Shown here piece after piece: positions 9,064 to 17,243 of a stretch of 25,984 nt of DNA; positions within the stretch are counted from its first letter, which is position 1; each line of letters opens with the position of its first letter. Location of the stretch: positions 1-25,984 of the forward strand of contig LT635989.1 of NCBI GenBank assembly GCA_900128565.1, in the 5' to 3' direction. Position numbers and translations under genes: made by a program. Source of the stretch: Stramenopiles sp. TOSAG23-6. Lineage: Eukaryota > Sar. The notes beneath the pieces were generated by a model. The model saw only the letters and a program-made list of their open reading frames with translations. It was not told the DNA's origin and ran no database searches.

Positions 9064-9341
9064 ACTATTTTTGTATGAAAAAATTTATTGAGAGATATTG
9101 TAAATATAAAAAACTTGATATACAAATAACTAACTATAACATTGGTGGTGGAATTTGAAATTATTATATTTATTTTAAGATGGAAAAAAACTAAAAACAT
9201 GAAAACTCAATAACTAACTATGACTTTGGTGGTGGAATGGTAAAAACTTCCTTTGACTCTTCAACATTGAAAAAAATAATTATTTCATCTATTTGTTTTT
9301 GTTTGACGTTGTTTTACACTAAAAAATATGAAAGTAATATC
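9064..9341. repeat. Convergent intergenic region with a 30-bp direct repeat (9125-9154 and 9209-9238)
   Basis: The two copies, AATAACTAACTATRACWTTG then GTGGTGGAAT, match at 28 of 30 positions and are 84 bp apart. They lie between the 3' ends of the TRANK1-like and Sel1-MYND genes, so they may fall in a 3' UTR. Function unknown. Confidence 0.75.
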
Positions 9342-10469
9342 TCATTTTGTTGTTCTTTTCAAACACTCGTTCTTGTGTGTAATCTTCCAATGTATTTTCT
9401 GACACTTTTTTGAACAATATGTCGCACAGTTACACCGACTACAAAGAAGCATTTTATAATGTGTACCCTCTTTACCACAAGTAAAACATGTTGATTTGCT
9501 GTATTTAATTATTAATCTCTTTACCTCATCATCTTCTACATCTTTTATCTGCTTTTTGGCCTTTGCATTCCACTTTGATGCAGTTTTCAAACATTTAGTG
9601 ACACCACGACCATGATAATAGCAGCAACCAAGCATACATTGTGCAGTACTATCACCAGCATTCGCAGATTTAGTATACCACTTAAAAGCTTCTTTTTTGT
9701 CTACAGCAACACCATCACCATCTAAATAGCAATAACCAAGATGATTTTGTGCATAACTATTACCAGCATTTGCAGATTTAGTATACCACTTGAAAGCTTC
9801 TTCTTTATCTATAGCAACACCAACACCATTATCATAGCAGACACCAAGATTCTTTTGTGCACTACTATTACCAGCATTCGCAGATTTAGTATACCACTTG
9901 AAAGCTTCTTCTTTATCTATAGCAACACCAACACCATTACCATAGCAACAACCAAGAGTATATTGTGCGTAACTATCACCAGCATTAGCAGATTTAGTAA
10001 ACCACTTGAAAGCTTCTTTTTTGTCTACAGCAACACCATCACCATTAAAATAGCAATAACCAAGACTGCATTGTGCTACACTATCACCTGCATTCGCAGA
10101 TTTAGTATACCATTTGAAAGCTTCTTCTTTGTCTTCAGCAACACCATCACCATTATCATAGCAATTACCAAGTTGATTTTGTGCAGTAATATTACCAGCA
10201 TTTGCAGATTTAGTATACCACTTGAAAGCTTCTTCTTTGTCTTCAGCAACACCATCACCATTTTCATAGCAATAACCAAGATGATTTTGTCCATTGCTAT
10301 TGCCAGCATTCGCAGATTTAGTAAACCACTTGAAAGCTTCTTTTTTATCTTCAGCAACACCATCACCATAAAAATAGCAACAACCAAGACTGTTTTGTGC
10401 GGCACTATTACCTGTATTAGCAGATTTAGTATACCGCTTGAAAGCTTCTTGTTTGTCTTTTGCGCCCAT
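9342..10469 (-). CDS. Sel1-like repeat protein with a C-terminal MYND zinc finger
   Basis: A single-exon gene for 375 residues, ATG at 10469, stop TGA. About eight Sel1-like repeats of 36 residues fill the first 300 residues, each close to AFKWYTKSANAGNS then AQxxLGxCYxNGDGVAxDKxE. They are so alike at the DNA level (108-nt units) that they must have been amplified or homogenised recently. After a basic linker (KWNAKAKKQ) comes a MYND finger (about residues 328-369) with the expected Cys/His ligands: CFTCGKE, LLCSRCN, YCSKKCQKIHW, HKNEC. Sel1 arrays are alpha-helical protein-binding scaffolds, and MYND fingers bind proline-rich peptides, so a scaffold or adaptor role is likely. Sel1-MYND architectures are familiar from protists such as diatoms. 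The start lies in a tandemly duplicated segment. Confidence 0.88.
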   Translation of the reverse strand: MGAKDKQEAFKRYTKSANTGNSAAQNSLGCCYFYGDGVAEDKKEAFKWFTKSANAGNSNGQNHLGYCYENGDGVAEDKEEAFKWYTKSANAGNITAQNQLGNCYDNGDGVAEDKEEAFKWYTKSANAGDSVAQCSLGYCYFNGDGVAVDKKEAFKWFTKSANAGDSYAQYTLGCCYGNGVGVAIDKEEAFKWYTKSANAGNSSAQKNLGVCYDNGVGVAIDKEEAFKWYTKSANAGNSYAQNHLGYCYLDGDGVAVDKKEAFKWYTKSANAGDSTAQCMLGCCYYHGRGVTKCLKTASKWNAKAKKQIKDVEDDEVKRLIIKYSKSTCFTCGKEGTHYKMLLCSRCNCATYCSKKCQKIHWKITHKNECLKRTTK

Positions 10470-10693
10470 CTTGAAGATACTCTGATACTCTCTCTCTCTC
10501 TCTCTCTCTCGCTTGGATGCTAAACACTGAACAACGTAACGAATGTTTAGTTGTAGTTAGTGCTTTTGTCTTTCGCGCCCATCTTGAAGATACTCTGATA
10601 CTCTCTCTCTGATACTCTCTCTCTCTCTCTCTCTCTCCCTTGGATGCTAAACACTGAACAACGTAACGAATGTTTCGTTGTACGTAGTTAGTG
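10452..10693. repeat. Tandem duplication (about 111 and 129 bp) covering the Sel1-MYND start codon, with CT microsatellites
   Basis: Unit A (10452-10562) and unit B (10565-10693) both run from TTTGTCTTT, GCGCCCATCTTGAAGATACT, a (CT)n tract and TTGGATGCTAAACACTGAAC to GTTAGTG. B has an extra CTCTGATA stretch. The copies are almost identical outside the microsatellite. Unit A contains the gene's own ATG; unit B carries a second ATG upstream. Confidence 0.88.
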
Positions 10694-10973
10694 TTTACTT
10701 ATGATTATTAAGTTAACACAAAGCCAATCGATCCAATGTCATATCGGTTGGCCGAATTCTGTCACATCAGGATGTGCGGTCAGAAAAAAAAAATTAAAAC
10801 CTCCGTCGATTGCTGTCCGGTAATTCCGGTCGAAATTCAACGTATCATCAGTTACAAAGTTCTTGTCCCCTAATATGATACTCCAACACAAAGGATATAT
10901 CATTGACATAATTATTCACTTTCATCCAACCGAACTTCAGACACGTACAATAGCAAAATCCAAATAGAAGAAG
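10470..10973. other. Divergent intergenic region, Sel1-MYND / coiled-coil gene
   Basis: Its left part is the tandem duplication described separately. The rest (10694-10973) is less AT-rich, with short motifs such as CACATCAGGATGTG (6-bp arms) and GTCCGGTAATTCCGGTC. It should hold the promoters of both divergent genes. I see no other gene. Confidence 0.4.
10547..10582 (-). other. Short upstream ORF created by the duplication
   Basis: The duplicated start context opens an 11-codon ORF (MGAKDKSTNYN, stop TAA). It ends about 78 nt before the Sel1-MYND ATG. If transcription begins further upstream, this uORF would sit in the 5' leader and could lower translation of the main ORF. It may be only a by-product of the duplication. 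Confidence 0.5.
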
Positions 10974-12662
10974 ATGCTTCAATTCTCGGAGTATTTACGC
11001 GATCCTAATCATAGGAAAAGTAAAGGACGAGGAAGTCTTCGCTCTTCTAAGCCTACTGGAGTCGGAAATGTTTTGGGCGGACAAGCATCATTGTCTTCAC
11101 TCAGTAAACCTCCATCAAGAAGTGGAGCTTTACTCGCGAAACGTTATGAGGAACTTAAAAGAGAAAACATGGCACAGCTAACTTTGAATCAAGTTGATAA
11201 AAATAGAGCTTTTACTTCTGAGCTCACTCCATTTGTAGAGAAAGCTATTGATAATCCACAAAGTCTTCCAGACCATGAAGAAGTGAAACCAAACCCACTG
11301 TCACCAAAAGTCCGACAAGCTGCGAGTGCCTCACGTTTCCGAAATGTATCAAGTACACTCAATAATAAACAAGATATGCCTCTAGATCATCAATATGAAA
11401 CAGAAACCGAAAAGGTTTTTAGATATTCAAACGAAAAAAGAGATCAAGTAAGTCCTCGGAACTTGCAATACAAGCCTACAAGAGGTCGTAGGGCCGTTCG
11501 TATATCAGACACAGAAGAAAAACGTCTAAATTCTAAAGCCAAAAGTATGGCAATGTCTGGAAATGAACCTCTTGAATCTTTGCATATTCCAAATCGGCTG
11601 AGCATGCGAGGAGGAACTCTGTACAGAGGAGGTAAGAAATTAAACATCATTGGTCAAAACAAAAAAAATAATTTACCGCCGTTTGCTGTGGATTATTATG
11701 AAAATGCCGATGATATCGACGACGAAACGATACAATTTTCTGCAGTGGAGAAGCAACATCAGGTAAATGGAAAATATAAAAACGTTGTTGATAGCATAAT
11801 TCCTGGTATAACTATGCAAAAACCATTTGGTACAGATATTGACATTCAAAAAAATCTTTCAAGTGTTCCAATATGGCAAAGTAAGGTACGAAAATATCGA
11901 CAAATATATAAACCTTCTGATAACATTAAAATTGGTGCTGGTGTTTCAATAAGAAATGATGCTATAGATGCTACCACAGAAGCATCAAATAGAGGTTTAG
12001 GTCGTGGTGGCGTGATTGCTTCTAAATTATCCCGCGATCACGTCGGTCGTATATTGAATGAAAATTTATTAAATGATGCAATCAACGACAGTACTCAAAA
12101 TAGAACTGATGAAATTGAAATATCTTTAGTTCCACCTTTACCTAGACTAAAGCAACGCCCACAACTAAACCCATTGGATAGAAAAACTGCACTAGAACAA
12201 CAAATTGAAGAAAAACGAATTAGGAAAGAAAAGATGAAACGCTTGGAGAAAGCTAAGGATATTGAAGATGAGACAAGAGCCGAAGAACAACGCAAAGCAG
12301 AAACATTACAATATATGGAAGAACTCAAGGCTAATGGACAATTTGGAAGACTACGAAAAGTTAGAAGTGAAATAGTAGGACAAATGAAAAAAGATCTTTC
12401 ACTTTCAAAGAAACGCTCAACAGCTTTACGACAAATGAACAATCAAGGAACTCAAGGATGGGAATTCTTCCAAAAAGAATCAAAACCTTTTCGAACAGGA
12501 AAACGATTGGCTCATGCAGGTAGAGCATATACTCGAAGTCAAGTTAATTTACATAATACCAATACTACTACAGGTGGCTCCAGTGATTATTTTCTACGAC
12601 GTGAGATGGGAAATTTCCACGTAAATAATAGGCAAGGACAACTATATCGCCGAAAAAGATGA
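10974..12662 (+). CDS. Basic, mostly disordered protein with a C-terminal coiled coil; function unknown
   Basis: A single-exon gene for 562 residues, ATG at 10974 and TGA at 12660-12662. The N-terminal 400 residues are polar, low in hydrophobics and rich in S, R, K and N, with no recognisable catalytic motif. A highly charged helix follows (about residues 405-510: LEQQIEEKRIRKEKMKRLEK through RAEEQRKAETLQYMEELKAN), with heptad-like spacing. The C-terminus is basic and ends GQLYRRKR. Charged helices of this LEQQIEEK...R type are seen in centrosomal and ciliary proteins such as CSPP1, so a cytoskeletal role is possible, but the similarity could be compositional. Its stop is only 96 bp from the stop of the convergent next gene; AATAAA at 12692-12697 could be its poly(A) signal. 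Confidence 0.75.
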   Translation: MLQFSEYLRDPNHRKSKGRGSLRSSKPTGVGNVLGGQASLSSLSKPPSRSGALLAKRYEELKRENMAQLTLNQVDKNRAFTSELTPFVEKAIDNPQSLPDHEEVKPNPLSPKVRQAASASRFRNVSSTLNNKQDMPLDHQYETETEKVFRYSNEKRDQVSPRNLQYKPTRGRRAVRISDTEEKRLNSKAKSMAMSGNEPLESLHIPNRLSMRGGTLYRGGKKLNIIGQNKKNNLPPFAVDYYENADDIDDETIQFSAVEKQHQVNGKYKNVVDSIIPGITMQKPFGTDIDIQKNLSSVPIWQSKVRKYRQIYKPSDNIKIGAGVSIRNDAIDATTEASNRGLGRGGVIASKLSRDHVGRILNENLLNDAINDSTQNRTDEIEISLVPPLPRLKQRPQLNPLDRKTALEQQIEEKRIRKEKMKRLEKAKDIEDETRAEEQRKAETLQYMEELKANGQFGRLRKVRSEIVGQMKKDLSLSKKRSTALRQMNNQGTQGWEFFQKESKPFRTGKRLAHAGRAYTRSQVNLHNTNTTTGGSSDYFLRREMGNFHVNNRQGQLYRRKR

Positions 12663-12758
12663 TGAGGTATTTATGATAATGAAAAGTAATTAATAAAAAT
12701 AAAACAACAATGTATTTGGTTACAGTTTACAGAAAATTTATAATATATTTAAATATCA

Positions 12759-14403
12759 TTAGATATCTACAATTTTACACAAATCATCAATATTATAACG
12801 AGGCATAGTTTTACTATCTTTCTTTTGATGAATATTCCAAATACATTGAGTGATTAATTTTGTCATTGCCATGTCTACAGAGTCATACATTTTTTTACAT
12901 TTACTATAATCTATGTTTATACTTTCTTCTTTGTCAAACTCTGTGAGTTTATTGTTTTCAACAGTATCATTAAACTGTTTTATCGCGGTATAAAAATCTT
13001 TTTTAGATCCAAAATGGCCGAAACCAAAACCATAACGATTTATTCCAACCATTCTTAGTGTTTGTTTCAACGAATTTTTATCATTATTTCGTTGATTCTT
13101 CTGAGCTTTACATGAATGTCTCATGAAAATCCGACCCCATTTACATGTGCTAGGTGGAATATCTACTATACTTTCCTTACATTTTTGGAATGATTTTTTA
13201 TCATGTTTCAGAGTGAAATTGCCTGCATTTTTGTCATTGTACAAAATCGAGGACTTTCTTGTAGTTGACATATTTGTATTGATCATAGTTTTTATATTTG
13301 AAGTTTTCGTTTGATTACATACAAATGCATCTATAGAATTCAAAGTTTTCTTTTCTTTTACTCTACATATTTTGTGAAAAAATATTTTTTTTTATACAAT
13401 TTGTTAGGTACGAAATTTCGTACGAAAAAATAATTGAAAAAAAAAATCTATCTGTAAAGTACTAACAAATTCAGAGGAGAGACAAGTTGTCCCTTTGAGC
13501 TTTTGAACTGTTGTCCTAAACCAATGAATAATACTGTATATATGTATTGTGAAAACAAATTTCAAAAAAAAATGTTTTTTTGTTAGGTACAAAATTTGGT
13601 ACAAAAAAAATAAAATAGAAATTTGTAAAATGTACAATAAAAATCGATAAAAAGAAGTTCCCTACAGTTGTATGACGTAGCCAATGTCTTGTTTCAAGTA
13701 TGCTCCATGATGTATTATTATGCAAATTGTTACTCCTAGATACATCTTGGTTAACAACGAAATCTCCAACAATTATGCCGTGGTTACAGCCTACTTGAAA
13801 CTCTACACCTTCTACTGGCTGTATATGGCTACATATGACTCTATCAGAGTGAGTTGAAGCAATATTATCTCTAATTTTTAACCGATACCAAGTATTTGGT
13901 TTGAGGGTTATAGTATTCAAGTTACTTAACTTTGTCAAATCAAAGAGTATACTTTGGGGATTTACATGATCATCATTAGAGATAGTAGTACTATCTACAC
14001 CATTTTTACACACATTCTTTGGAAAAGTATTCTTTAAAGGGAAACTTGATAAAGACGATAAAGACGGACTAGTCGTACAACTATTAATTTGATAGTAACT
14101 ATATAAGTTAGGTATGACATGAATATTTTCAAGAATGAGACCACAAGAAACAACCTGATCATCTAATAGTCCACTGATTCTAAATAAAGATGTTGTTCTT
14201 CGAGGAAATGGTTCACCATATTTACACGAAGTCATAATATCTACAAAGTAATAATAAGAAGACAGTTTTGTTGTTGGACTTTTTTTTGTGCTAGCATTAC
14301 AATTACAAAGCTTATTTTTGTTATCGGGATGACAGGTTGTATTTTTCAAATTAATGGGAAGACGATCTTCATCATCCAGCGACTCGGAAAGTTGCAAAGA
14401 CAT
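12759..14403 (-). CDS. Unrecognised three-exon gene (484 residues)
   Basis: The exons are 13636-14403, 13463-13541 and 12759-13366, with family introns between them. The exon sum (768+79+608 nt) is a whole number of codons and the joined frame is open from ATG to TAA. I do not recognise the family. The first exon contains SYYYFVDIMTSCKYGEPFPR, FRISGLLDDQVVSCGLILEN and ITLKPNTWYRLKIRDNI, beta-strand-like segments that could form a small barrel. The second exon adds a hydrophobic stretch across the junction (FFLSIFIIYSIIHWFRTTV), possibly membrane-associated. The third exon is polar, Lys/Asn-rich and Cys-containing, with GRIFMRHSCKAQ, RMVGINRYGFGFGHFGSKKD and YDSVDMAMTKLITQCIWNIH. It is the least conserved-looking gene here, but the coherent splicing supports it. 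Confidence 0.65.
13367..13462 (-). repeat. Family intron (96 nt), second intron of the 484-residue gene, GT...AT
   Basis: It starts GTACTTTACAGATAG, has TTTTTTCGTACGAAATTTCG then TACCTAACAA, and ends TTTTTTCACAAAATAT. Phase 1. Exon flanks are TTGTTA and GTAGAG. This is the most divergent 3' end (AAATAT). Left-shifted borders such as TG...CA are impossible here because the exon ends in A, which helps fix the family rule as GT...AT. Confidence 0.75.
13542..13635 (-). repeat. Family intron (94 nt), first intron of the 484-residue gene, GT...AT
   Basis: It starts GTACATTTTACAAATTTC, contains TTTTGTACCTAACAA and ends GTTTTCACAATACAT. Phase 0. Flanks are TTTATT and ATATAC. The AG at ATATACAG just downstream cannot be the acceptor, because the frame would hit TAG a few codons later. 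Confidence 0.8.
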
Positions 14404-14725
14404 CGGAAAATGATAATATCGAACTTTGTTTTACCATCTCATGATGATGCAACACACGAGAGAAAGAATCTCTGTGTATGACAGTCCGGTTTTTTGATTG
14501 ATGAAAAATAATATCCGAACTTCAAGTTCGGACAGGTTTGTCAGAATTCGATTTTTCAATTATTATGTATGCGCATTTTCCCCCATGCTTTTGATTTCAT
14601 CTGATGAAATCAAACTCAAAATCTGAATATCAAAGAAAAGTATATCATCATGAGAGTTAGAGTTTTTTTATTATCAACAGTAATTAATAATGAATTACTT
14701 GAATAAGTCAACTGCTTAAATTCTC
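14404..14725. other. Intergenic region with two strong palindromes
   Basis: This 322-bp region lies upstream of the 484-residue gene and downstream of the RAMA gene. It contains TCCGAACTTCAAGTTCGGA (14514-14532; 9-bp arms around one base) and a perfect 12-bp inverted repeat around one T at 14590-14614 (left arm TTTGATTTCATC). Either could be a dimeric-factor site or a short hairpin. I see no gene. Confidence 0.65.
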
Positions 14726-16855
14726 TTATTCATTTGAACAAACATTTTTCATAATCCATTCACCTTCCTCTAGTGCACATGTAGCATGCGTTGGATGCGT
14801 AGGTAATGCAATCCATGTATCTTTCTCTAGTGCTGCTGTCGCAGTAAGACTTTTATAAACAGTTTCATTTAATTTCAAAGTGTTTTTAATATCAACACCA
14901 AGTAATACTGATATTGTCTTTATCGACTCCTTCTTTCTTCGACCCTTGACTATATACCAATATATTGCATCTCCCCATTTCATAATATTAGCACTATCCT
15001 TTAAACTGCTTGTATTACTCATTGTTTTAGACTTACTATATGTTGAACGTTTGGCTTTTGAGCAAGGAACTTTTGTAGTTTCATGTTTGCTATGTAAACA
15101 ATGACACGAAATCTCTCGAAATGATTTGTCAGAAGAATTACATTTCAATCTATCACACGAATAAATAGTCTCATATGCCCCCGAATTTTTATACCTTACT
15201 TCAATGCCGTTTTTATTTTCAAAACACTCGCGAAATGAAGCTCTATACCATGCATTGTGAAAAATACCAAAAATCAATTCGTTAGGTACAAAATTTTATA
15301 CAATTTTTTTTTGAAATTCATGATAAGAAAACATACACGTACCTTTATATTCTACCATAAGGCCCGCATCATTCAAATGTAATGCATTAGCCCATGCAGA
15401 CATACAAGAAGGAAGATTTGAGTGAGAAATACTGCTGGAAGTGGAAGAAGCACTTTCTTGTTGTGATAAGAGATTTTGTTCTTGATATTTACATTTGTAT
15501 GACTTATTACTAAGCATATCCTCAGTTGAACTCTTCCTTTTCTTTCTGTATGACTTATTACTAAACATATCCTCAGTTGAACTCTTCCTTTTCTTTCCAG
15601 AACTTTTCTTACGTGTTTTAGAAGTTTTGCTTGAAGTGGCAGAAGAAGGTGCAGATATTGAAGATAAGTATTGATTACGAAAAGATAAGTATTGATTACG
15701 AAGTGATTGTAATGAAACTCCAGCCTGTTTCACACTTAACCAACCATTATCAGTTTTTTTCGATGGTACAATCCTGCGCTTCGTACATGTATTTTGGAAA
15801 AATATTTCAAAACAAAATTGTTCGTTAGGTACAAAATTTCGTACGAAAAAAAATTCGAAATTAAAAAAAATAAAATATACATATAGCCCAGCCAGAAGGT
15901 GCGTTAAACATAGCTCTAGTAGTTTCATCAACAATTATACCTTCTTTGGTCAATGCGGCATTGAAGACAACACCTTTGAAAGTTATTGTCAGTGCTTTTG
16001 GACCTGATAATAAAATCCCGGATTTGACAAGATCTAGAAGACTACATGTATTTTGGAAAAATATTTCAAAAAAAAATTGTTAGGTACAATTTCGTATGAA
16101 AAAAAATTGGAATTCGAAAAAAAATAAAACATACATGACTTTGAGGAGTTTTCATCTTCAATATCAGATGAATCAATAGCCGAATCAGTCGCCGAATTAG
16201 ATGCTGAATCAAATAAAGATTCATCGGAATTATGATTTCGTTTGTTAAACTCTTCTTCTTCACTTCCAGAAGAAGTATTTGAAAAATCATGTTTTTGGTA
16301 TTTATTGTAGTAGATTTGGCGAGAGTTACGTATTTTCTGAACATTTTTCGCTGAAGGAACATTTACTTGACCTCGATGCCTCAATAGAATTCGAGGAAAT
16401 ATCTGAACATTACCATTTGGAAACTCCAACCAATCGGCAGTGTTGTTATCATAATCGATCAGAAATATCAATACGTGTTGATTTTTTTTATGTTGCTGAT
16501 TGTTTGTTAGGTATGGATTTTTTTCAGCAAATGGAGATAAATTAGGTAAATCCTCTTGTAATAAAACCAAAGTTTTTCCCACATCAGATTTCTTTATATT
16601 GTAATACAACTTGATGTACCCCAAAATAAGTTGGTTGTGATATCTGACTTGTACTCTCCTTCCAATAAGGTTAGGAAAATTATTCATAATAATCTGAGAT
16701 TGATGAGGGTGAGCATAAGAATGAACTTGTCGAGAGTTATTCTTTATATGTCTAACTCTTTCCGTCTGACCATCTCTTTGAGTATTGTTACTGATAAGTT
16801 GGCCAGGTTTATCGGAATTTACGCCAATTGCATCAGGAAGAGAAAATGCTCTCAT
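14726..16855 (-). CDS. RAMA-domain protein with Tudor-like regions (four exons)
   Basis: The exons are 16135-16855, 15881-16045, 15337-15786 and 14726-15249, joined over three family introns; 1860 nt, 619 residues, stop TAA. The ATG at 16855 is the first in frame after an upstream TGA. Residues about 63-160 look Tudor/Agenet-like (IGRRVQVRYHNQLILGYIKL, then VLIFLIDYDNNTADWLEFPN). After an acidic Ser-rich linker, residues about 242-325 form a RAMA domain: LLDLVKSGILLSGPKALTI, TFKGVVFNAALTKEGIIV, FNAPSGWAICTKRRIVPSKK, GWLSVK. It is split by intron 2. A basic linker with a repeated unit (RKKRKSSTEDM, SNKSYK) follows. A second Tudor-like piece (GLMVEYKGTWYRASF, KNGIEVRY) is assembled across intron 3, whose removal creates its Trp. 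RAMA domains accompany adenine DNA methylases and the metazoan protein MPND, so a nuclear reader of modified DNA or histones is inferred. Confidence 0.8.
15250..15336 (-). repeat. Family intron (87 nt), third intron of the RAMA gene, GT...AT
   Basis: It starts GTATGTTTTCTTATC, contains AAAATTTTGTACCTAACGAA and ends GTATTTTTCACAATGCAT. Phase 1. Flanks are GTACGT and GGTATA. Splicing gives EYKGTWYRASF; the Trp codon is built across the junction. This is the shortest complete copy and has lost the TTCGTACGAA palindrome. Confidence 0.85.
15787..15880 (-). repeat. Family intron (94 nt), second intron of the RAMA gene, GT...AT
   Basis: It starts GTATATTTTATTTTTT, contains TTCGTACGAAATTTTG and TACCTAACGAA, and ends TTTTTCCAAAATACAT. 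Phase 1. Flanks are CTATAT and GTACGA. Splicing rebuilds the RAMA core as PSGWAICTKRRIVP. Confidence 0.88.
16046..16134 (-). repeat. Family intron (89 nt), first intron of the RAMA gene, GT...AT
   Basis: It starts GTATGTTTTATTTTT, contains CATACGAAATTGTACCTAAC and ends TTTTTCCAAAATACAT. Phase 1. Flanks are AGTCAT and GTAGTC. Splicing joins the acidic linker to the RAMA domain (SSKSCSLLDLVKSG). Confidence 0.87.
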
Positions 16856-17243
16856 CTCAAGTGACAATAGTGTTTTTTTCGAAAGTGGTGAAAGAAGAAT
16901 CCATCAACAACAACGAAAAAAAATCCGCTGTTATTTTTTTCAAAAACACGAAAAATTCAGATTTTTTTTTCATGTTTTCCAAGGTTGAACATTTGAAATG
17001 ATAAATATTTTTAAAAACATCATATTTTCATTAATTCTATTCCGATGGCAAAATTTTTCTGAAGCAAACGCTGATGATGATGAAACTGTAGTTCATTTAG
17101 ATATTCTATGTTTTGAAACTTAAAGTAGTGAATTAACAATGAGTCACTTGAATGAGTCCTCTTATTAAATTTCTACAAATTCAATTCAATTTTGAAAATA
17201 AACAAGGAATATCTATTTATTATGTACGATGAATCAATTTCAT
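16856..17243. other. Intergenic region between the RAMA and VPS53 genes
   Basis: This AT-rich region is the RAMA promoter and VPS53 3' region. On the minus strand an AATAAA (17221-17216) lies about 23 nt after the VPS53 stop and could be its poly(A) signal. Positions 17131-17158 match 14682-14709 (downstream of the RAMA stop) at about 24 of 28 bases. No gene seen. Confidence 0.45.

Noticed and set aside
9741-10523. 260-codon plus-strand ORF antisense to the Sel1-MYND gene
   Set aside because: It is the repetitive mirror of the Sel1 repeats (units of SFFFIYSNTNTI), a by-product of biased codon composition with no independent support.
10974-12662. Firm assignment as CSPP1
   Set aside because: Similarity rests on a charged coiled coil that many cytoskeletal proteins share; kept as unknown.
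16501-16515. GTTAGGTA inside RAMA exon 1 as another intron-family copy
   Set aside because: Only the 8-mer matches; it is coding sequence (NPYLTNNQ) without the rest of the element. The similar ATTAGGTAC near 22304 in the Cys-rich gene is also coding and isolated.
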